Source: Hyphomicrobiales bacterium
GTDB taxonomy: Bacteria; Pseudomonadota; Alphaproteobacteria; Rhizobiales; Aestuariivirgaceae
DNA length: 11,170 nt
Assembly (NCBI GenBank): GCA_012032065.1
Contig: JAAURV010000070.1
Location: forward strand, 1 to 11,170
Direction: 5' to 3'
The translations under genes were made by a program, and so were the position numbers. Below, one piece after another: positions 6,305 through 11,170 of the stretch. The notes beneath the pieces are model-generated. The model made no database searches. It saw nothing but the letters and a program-made list of their open reading frames with translations, and was not told the DNA's origin. The number at the start of each line of letters is the position of its first letter. Positions within the stretch are counted from its first letter, which is position 1.

Positions 6305-8972
6305 TCACTTCTTACGCAGGGTCGCCTGAGCGGCGGCGAGGCGTGCGATTGGCACGCGGTATGGCGAACAGGACACATAGTCGAGTCCGGCGGATTCGCA
6401 GAAGGCTATGGAGCCGGGATCGCCGCCATGCTCGCCGCAAATGCCGAGCTTCATGCCGGGTCTTGTCGCCCTGCCCCGCTCGGCTGCGATCTTCACCAGT
6501 TCGCCGACGCCTTCGGTGTCGAGCGTCATGAAGGGATCGGACTGCATCAGGCCTTTTGCCATGTATTCGCCGATGAAACGGGCGCTGTCGTCGCGGCTGA
6601 TGCCGAAAGTGGTCTGGGTCAGGTCGTTGGTGCCGAAAGAGAAGAATTCGGCGGTTTCCGCAATCTCGCCGGCGCGGAGCGCGCGCGGGGAAGCTCGATC
6701 ATGGTGCCGACGAGATACTCGATTTTCGCGCCGGTCTCCTTCATCACTTCGTCAGCAACGGCCACGATACGGGCGCGGGTGTGGTCAAGCTCCGTCTTGG
6801 TGGCAACGAGCGGAACCATGATTTCGGCGATCGGCGGCTTGCCGGTTTTCTTGCCCACCTCGACCACCGCTTCGAAAATAGCGCGGGCCTGCATTTCCGC
6901 GATTTCCGGATAGGACACGGCAAGCCGTACGCCGCGGTGTCCCAGCATGGGGTTGAACTCGTGCAGTTCCGACACGCGGGCGCGGAGCGCTTCCACGTCG
7001 GTTCCCATGGCCTCCGCAACTTCCTCGATCTCGTGATCGGCCTGGGGCAGGAATTCGTGGAGCGGCGGATCGAGCAGCCGGATGGTGACGGGCAAGCCCG
7101 CCATGATCTCGAAGAGCTCGACGAAATCCTTTCTCTGCATGGGCAGGATTTTGGCGAGCGCGGCGCGGCGATCCGGCTCTTTTGCCGCCACGATCATTTC
7201 GCGCATGGCGAGGATGCGGCCGGTGTCGAAGAACATATGCTCGGTGCGGCAGAGGCCGATGCCTTCGGCGCCGAATTCGCGCGCGGTTCTGGCATCGAGC
7301 GGGGTTTCGGCATTGGCGCGCACCTTCATGCGGCGCGCGGCATCGGCCCAGGACATGAGCGTGGCGAAATCGCCCGAGAGCTCCGGGCGGATGGTCGCCA
7401 CTTCGCCCTTCATCACCTGCCCCGAACCGCCATCGATGGTGATGAGATCGCCGGCTTTCAGCACCTTGCCAGTGGCGCTGACCGTGCCTGTGCGATAGTC
7501 GATGCGAAGGCCGCCGGCGCCAGAAACACAGGGCTTGCCCATGCCGCGGGCGACGACTGCCGCGTGCGAGGTCATGCCGCCCCGAGCGGTGAGGATGCCT
7601 TCGGCGGCGTGCATGCCGTGAATATCTTCGGGGCTGGTTTCGACGCGGACGAGGATGACGCGGTGGCCGAGGGCTTTGAGCTTCTCCGCCTGATCGGAAT
7701 CGAAGACGATTTCGCCCGATGCAGCGCCGGGTGAGGCGGGGAGGCCTGTCGCAATGATCTCGCGCTTGGCTTTGGGATCGAGTGTGGGGTGAAGGAGTTG
7801 GTCCAGCGAGGCGGGGTTGATGCGGAGGATGGCATCGGATTTCGAGATGAGGCCTTCGCTTGCCATGTCCACCGCGATCTTCAGCGCCGCTGACGCCGTG
7901 CGCTTGCCAGAGCGTGTTTGCAGCATCCAGAGCTTGCCATCCTGAATGGTGAACTCGATATCCTGCATGTCGCGGTAGTGGTTTTCGAGCGTGTCGAAGG
8001 TGTGGGTCAGTTCCGCGAAGGTCTTGGGCATCAGCTTTTCGAGCGACGGCGCGTCGGAGCCCGCTTCCTTGCGCGCGGCTTCGGTGATGTTCTGGGGTGT
8101 CCTGATGCCGGCCACCACGTCCTCACCCTGGGCGTTGACCAGGAACTCGCCATAGAGGCGGCGTTCGCCGGTTGAGGGGTTGCGGGTGAAGGCAACGCCA
8201 GTGGCGGAGGTATTTCCCAGATTGCCGAAGACCATGGCCTGGACATTGACGGCCGTGCCCCAATCCTCCGGGATGGTATTGAGGCGGCGGTAGGTGACGG
8301 CTCTCGCCGACATCCAGGAGCGGAAGACAGCGCCGATCGCGCCCCAAAGCTGCTCGTTCACATCCTGCGGAAATGGCTTCTCGGTGTGTTCTTCGACAAG
8401 AGCCTTGTAGCGGGCGATGAGCTTCTTCCACTCCTCGGCGGTGATCTCGGTGTCAAGTTCGTAGCCCTTGGTGTCCTTGAAGTTCGAGAGGATATCCTCG
8501 AATTCGCCGTGATCGACGCCCAGCACCACGTCGGAATACATGGTGATGAAGCGGCGGTAACTGTCATAGGCAAAGCGCGGATCGCCGGAGCGGCGCGCCA
8601 GGCCTTCGACGGTTTCATCGTTGAGGCCGAGGTTCAGGACCGTGTCCATCATGCCGGGCATGGAAACGCGCGAACCCGAGCGCACCGAGACGAGCAGCGG
8701 TTTTTCCTTGCCGCCGAATGTGGCGCCCACGGCCTTGCCGATCGCCGCCATGGCCTTGCCGGCATCGGCTTCGAGGCCTTTGGGATAGCGCTCTTGCTGG
8801 CGTAGTAGGCGGAACAAACTTCCGTGGTGATGGTGAAGCCCGGAGGAACGGGAAGGCCGAGCCTTGCCATTTCGGCCAGGTTCGCGCCCTTGCCGCCCAG
8901 CAGATTCTTCATCCCCGCCTCGCCTTCGGCCTCGCCGCCGCCAAAGCGATAGACCCATTTCGTTCCGCTCAT
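6305..8972 (-). CDS. ppdK: pyruvate, phosphate dikinase (two single-base frameshifts as read)
   Basis: The enzyme interconverts pyruvate + ATP + Pi and PEP + AMP + PPi in the cytoplasm, in gluconeogenesis or glycolysis. The start is ATG 8972-8970 (MSGTKWVYRFGGG, then NLLGGKGANLAEMA), with GGGGA just upstream. Corrected for two missing bases, the protein has 889 residues, as usual for bacterial PPDK. The N-terminal ATP-grasp part contains LVSVRSGSRVSMPGMMDTV. The mobile phosphohistidine domain has GGMTSHAAVVARG with catalytic His 470. The C-terminal PEP/pyruvate barrel has LGICGEHGGDPGS with Cys 846. Both residues are offset by 15 from His455 and Cys831 of Clostridium symbiosum PPDK, which supports the reconstruction. 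The frame breaks near 8793-8796 (after YYASK) and near 6680-6684 (after IELPRA), each fixed by one extra base. With all motifs intact, sequencing error is more likely than gene loss. Confidence 0.95.
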
Positions 8973-9056
8973 CACGAATCCCCGAACCCAGCCTATGTTG
9001 CATCGCACAAAGCATTGGTAAGGCAGCCGGTCAAGATCAATAGCGCCGCAGGGAAG

Positions 9057-9120
9057 GTCCTCTCCCGCCTGCGGGAGAGGAAGGGACCCGTCGCGCAAGC
9101 GACGGGGAGGTGAGGGGGTG
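9057..9120 (+). repeat. REP-like palindromic element, copy 1
   Basis: Two perfect hairpins lie back to back. The first has arms CCTCTCCCGC and GCGGGAGAGG (9059-9080) with a two-base centre. The second has arms CCCGTCGC and GCGACGGG (9087-9106) around a GCAA loop. They are followed by GTGAGGGGGTG. Such compact double hairpins between genes are typical of repetitive extragenic palindromes in GC-rich proteobacteria. No U-tract follows, so it does not look like an intrinsic terminator, and it lies upstream of both flanking genes. Confidence 0.65.
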
Positions 9121-9137
9121 TCAGAGATTTCTTGACT

Positions 9138-9204
9138 CACCCTCACTTCCCCCATGACGCTTTGCGCCACGCGCCCCCTTCCTCGCCCGCTTCGCAGGGG
9201 AGCA
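9138..9204 (-). repeat. REP-like palindromic element, copy 2 (inverted, diverged)
   Basis: Read on the minus strand, this segment repeats the layout of copy 1: a first hairpin near 9183-9203 (7 of 9 pairs), then GAGGAAGGG, a second hairpin built on TGGCGC-AAA-GCGTCA, and the end GTGAGGGTG. The shared blocks GAGGAAGGG and GTGAGGG with equal spacing show it is the same element in inverse orientation, separated from copy 1 by 17 bases. The pair sits in the divergent gap between ppdK and the transporter. A small separate hairpin (GGCGGC-GTT-GCCGCC, 9226-9240) lies 15 bases before the transporter ATG. Confidence 0.55.
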
Positions 9205-9255
9205 CGTGTGGCAAGACGCACAGACGGCGGCGTTGCCGCCTGCGATCTTCCGGCG

Positions 9256-10101
9256 ATGCAACCCGATATCTTCATCGCCATCATCGCGTGCGCGGCGCTT
9301 CATGCGCTGTGGAACAGCTTTCTCAAGATCAAGGCGGACCCGGCGGTGGCGACCACGATGCTGGCGGTGGGCGGCGGGATCGCAGGAACCGGGCTTCTCT
9401 GCTTCACCGGAATGCCGGACCCGCGGGCGCTGCCATTCCTTGCCTTGTCCGTGGTCATTCATCTCTTTTACTGGACTTCACTCGGCAAGGCCTATGCCGC
9501 GGGCGATGTCTGCCGCGTCTATCCGCTGGCGCGCGGTGCAGCGCCGGTCATCACCACGCTTCTCGCCATTCCGCTGTTCGGGGAATTCCCATCCGCGCAT
9601 GCATGGGCTGGCATCGCCACGGTGACGGCGGGGGTTTTTCTGATCGCAATCAAGCGCGATGCGGGGACGGTCGAACTCAACCGCGACACATTGAAATTTG
9701 CCGCGATGGTTGCCGTCACGATCCCGGCCTATTCGCTGGTCGACGGTTATGGCGGAAGGCTCGCCGGATCGGGTTTTGCCTACACGGCGTTTCTCTATGT
9801 GTGCAACGGCTGGGCGCTTCTGGCTTACGGGCTGGTGAAGCAGCGTGCCGCACTGATCGAAACGCTCGACCGGAACTGGCATCTCGGGCTCTTCACCGGA
9901 TCGCTCTCGCTTCTGAGTTACGCCGTCGCAATCTGGGCCATGAGCCACGCGCCCATCGGGCTTGTGGCGGCGCTGCGCGAGACGAGCATTCTCTTTGCGC
10001 TCGGATTTGCAAGTGTGCTGTTGAAGGAAAGGTTGCGCTTCGCGGGCGTCGCCGGGGCGACGCTGGTGCTGTCGGGGCTCGTTGTGATCAGGATGGCGTA
10101 A
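9256..10101 (+). CDS. DMT-superfamily (EamA-like) membrane transporter
   Basis: The protein has 281 residues from ATG 9256. This start is chosen because the first membrane segment begins almost at once (MQPDIFIAIIACAALHALW) and the frame upstream runs through the REP-like palindromes; no clear Shine-Dalgarno is present. Ten hydrophobic segments can be seen, near residues 4-20, 29-50, 57-76, 84-105, 113-130, 145-163, 173-194, 209-231, 234-255 and 259-278. They form two halves of five, the drug/metabolite transporter layout. Typical EamA-like signs are VYPLARGAAPVITTLLA in segment 4 and the related GLVAALRETSILFALGFA in segment 9, each followed by a conserved acidic or basic loop (PLFGE; LLKERL). 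Substrate cannot be told from sequence; members export amino acids, metabolites or drugs. It is divergent from ppdK and overlaps the sulfotransferase tail by 14 bases. Confidence 0.85.
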   Translation: MQPDIFIAIIACAALHALWNSFLKIKADPAVATTMLAVGGGIAGTGLLCFTGMPDPRALPFLALSVVIHLFYWTSLGKAYAAGDVCRVYPLARGAAPVITTLLAIPLFGEFPSAHAWAGIATVTAGVFLIAIKRDAGTVELNRDTLKFAAMVAVTIPAYSLVDGYGGRLAGSGFAYTAFLYVCNGWALLAYGLVKQRAALIETLDRNWHLGLFTGSLSLLSYAVAIWAMSHAPIGLVAALRETSILFALGFASVLLKERLRFAGVAGATLVLSGLVVIRMA

Positions 10102-11170
10102 GGGGTAAGGCTTCAAATGCCTGCCTGATTTCCGCTTCCGCAATCCCCGTCTCTTCCGCCGAATAGCGATGCACGCCGCGTTTGCCTTGCGGGTTTTGGG
10201 CGATGAAGGTTTGGAAGCGGGAGCGGGTTTCTGGCGCGAGATCGAGCTTGGCGAAACGGTAGATGCGCTCGGCGGCGGCGAGCGGATTTGAAACGATGTC
10301 ATCGTAGGCGATGTCGATGACGTTGTTCATCGAACGTCGTACGCCGGCATTGCGGCGAGTTTCTTCCGCGAGCCATTGAAGCGTTGCGCGTGCGGCGCGC
10401 TTGTGATCGGGTGCGTCCGTCACCATGGCGTGAGTGCCGCGCATGAGGCTGGCGAAGCTGGCAAAGGCGGTTATGGGATCGCGATGGGTTTGGACGATCA
10501 CGGTGCCCCGTACCATGCTTGAAGCGTGATCGATGCTGCCGAGATGTTCCGGGGCTTTCAACAACAAGCGCTTTCCGGGCATATCGAGGATCGGAAGCAA
10601 TGCTCCGTACTCGGAGTATTTCGCCGCGCGGTCCGCCTGCCTATACCAATCGAGATAGTCATAGACTGGCGCCTGCGTCCAGAACAGCATGGAGCAGAAG
10701 CTCTGCGCCATGGCGAACATGCATTCTTCCGGCTCGTCAGCGCGGATATAGTGGCGCGCATCGATGTCGCTGAGGAACGGGAGCGAAGCGGCGAGCATGA
10801 GTTTGAAACGCGCGCGGCGGAGCGCCAGGCTGTCGAAACGATGGCGCGGGAATGGCTGCATCAGATGCCAGAGCGGTGGTGCGTGAAACTGTTCGTCCTG
10901 CGCCAGCAGACGATGCAGGAATGTGGTGCCGGTGCGCGGCAGGCCGGTGATGATGATGGGAGGTTCTATTGGAACCGGTTTGTTGTGTCTGCGGTGTTCG
11001 ACAAGCAGCAGGCGCGTGATCAGTGCGTAGAGAATCGAACGCCGCAGACCCCAGCGGCCGATGGCGTTGAGGTTGGCTTCGGTTTCGAGAGAGCAGAGGA
11101 GAATGTCGAAGCCCTCCGCATAAGCCCAATCTCCGAGATCGTCATGACCCGCGATGCGCGCGGCGGTTTC
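10088..11170 (-). CDS. PAPS-dependent sulfotransferase family protein (N-terminus beyond right edge)
   Basis: The frame is open from the window edge to TGA at 10090-10088, giving 360 residues without their start. The Met at 10861 is internal, because the 5'-phosphosulfate-binding loop TGLPRTGTTFLHRLL lies before it (visible residues 75-89). LLKAPEHL (about 203-210) and THRDPITAFASFASLM (about 228-243) form the 3'-phosphate-binding region. These motifs match the Sulfotransfer_3 type common in alphaproteobacteria and mycobacteria. Such enzymes transfer sulfate from PAPS to hydroxyl groups of small molecules, lipids or glycans. The acceptor is unknown here. The residues before the PAPS loop (from ETAARIAGHDDLGDW) look like the helical N-terminal part of the family. 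It is convergent with the transporter gene, with nested stop codons. No frameshift is seen. Confidence 0.85.
   Translation of the reverse strand, partial: ETAARIAGHDDLGDWAYAEGFDILLCSLETEANLNAIGRWGLRRSILYALITRLLLVEHRRHNKPVPIEPPIIITGLPRTGTTFLHRLLAQDEQFHAPPLWHLMQPFPRHRFDSLALRRARFKLMLAASLPFLSDIDARHYIRADEPEECMFAMAQSFCSMLFWTQAPVYDYLDWYRQADRAAKYSEYGALLPILDMPGKRLLLKAPEHLGSIDHASSMVRGTVIVQTHRDPITAFASFASLMRGTHAMVTDAPDHKRAARATLQWLAEETRRNAGVRRSMNNVIDIAYDDIVSNPLAAAERIYRFAKLDLAPETRSRFQTFIAQNPQGKRGVHRYSAEETGIAEAEIRQAFEALPLTPS

Noticed and set aside
6781..7734. Long plus-strand open frame, 317 codons, opposite ppdK
   Set aside because: It is antisense to the catalytic domains of ppdK, whose motifs are unmistakable; composition is His/Gly/Ala-rich as expected for a shadow.
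9000..9040. ppdK promoter with TTGACC as -35
   Set aside because: No hexamer with a reasonable -10 match at 16-18 bases distance.
9059..9106. Intrinsic terminator
   Set aside because: The hairpins are strong but lack a U-tract, and they lie upstream of both divergent genes rather than at a 3' end.
9478..10302. Minus-strand open frame opposite the transporter and running into the sulfotransferase
   Set aside because: It crosses two real genes in the wrong frames and has no recognisable family pattern.
1..11170. CRISPR array, tRNA/rRNA genes, insertion sequences, integrase
   Set aside because: No regularly spaced direct repeats, no tRNA- or rRNA-like sequence and no transposase or integrase motifs seen on either strand.

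Overview
The window looks like part of an alphaproteobacterial chromosome, probably Hyphomicrobiales/Rhizobiales-like. This is inferred from the high G+C of the core genes, a bacterial-type pyruvate phosphate dikinase, a SleB-type cell wall hydrolase next to it, and CtrA-like TTAA-N7-TTAAC boxes. No rRNA, tRNA, CRISPR array, transposase or integrase was seen.

Left part (1-5251), accessory: a secreted RHS/YD-repeat protein of about 1,500 residues runs on the minus strand (4799 down to 307). It has a Sec signal peptide, a cysteine-rich N-terminal region, a DUF6531-type segment, a long YD-repeat shell, the RHS-associated core motif and a short variable C-terminal region. That region ends in a paired C-x3-C cysteine module. 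Thirteen bases after its stop come one or two small AT-rich minus-strand genes (117-293, and 127 off the left edge) in the position where RHS immunity genes usually lie. G+C falls from about 62% in a sampled part of the shell to about 44% in the C-terminal region and about 35% in the first 300 bases. Upstream, on the other strand, is a short decayed piece of a second YD-repeat gene (5064-5215).

Right part (5252-11170), core-like: a membrane-anchored SleB-type cell wall hydrolase (minus), with two CtrA-like boxes upstream; pyruvate phosphate dikinase ppdK (minus); an inverted pair of REP-like palindromic elements; a DMT/EamA-family transporter (plus); and a PAPS-type sulfotransferase (minus, N-terminus off the right edge) that overlaps the transporter tail to tail.

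Sequence quality matters here. Both large genes are broken by single-base indels. The rhs gene has one missing base near 3120, plus an insertion near 742 and a compensating loss near 685. The ppdK gene has one missing base near 8794 and one near 6682. Because ppdK is otherwise fully conserved, with both active-site residues in place, residual sequencing errors are the simplest explanation, although true decay of the rhs gene is not excluded. The most interesting biology is the RHS C-terminal cysteine module with its coupled small downstream genes, a possible undescribed effector/immunity pair.
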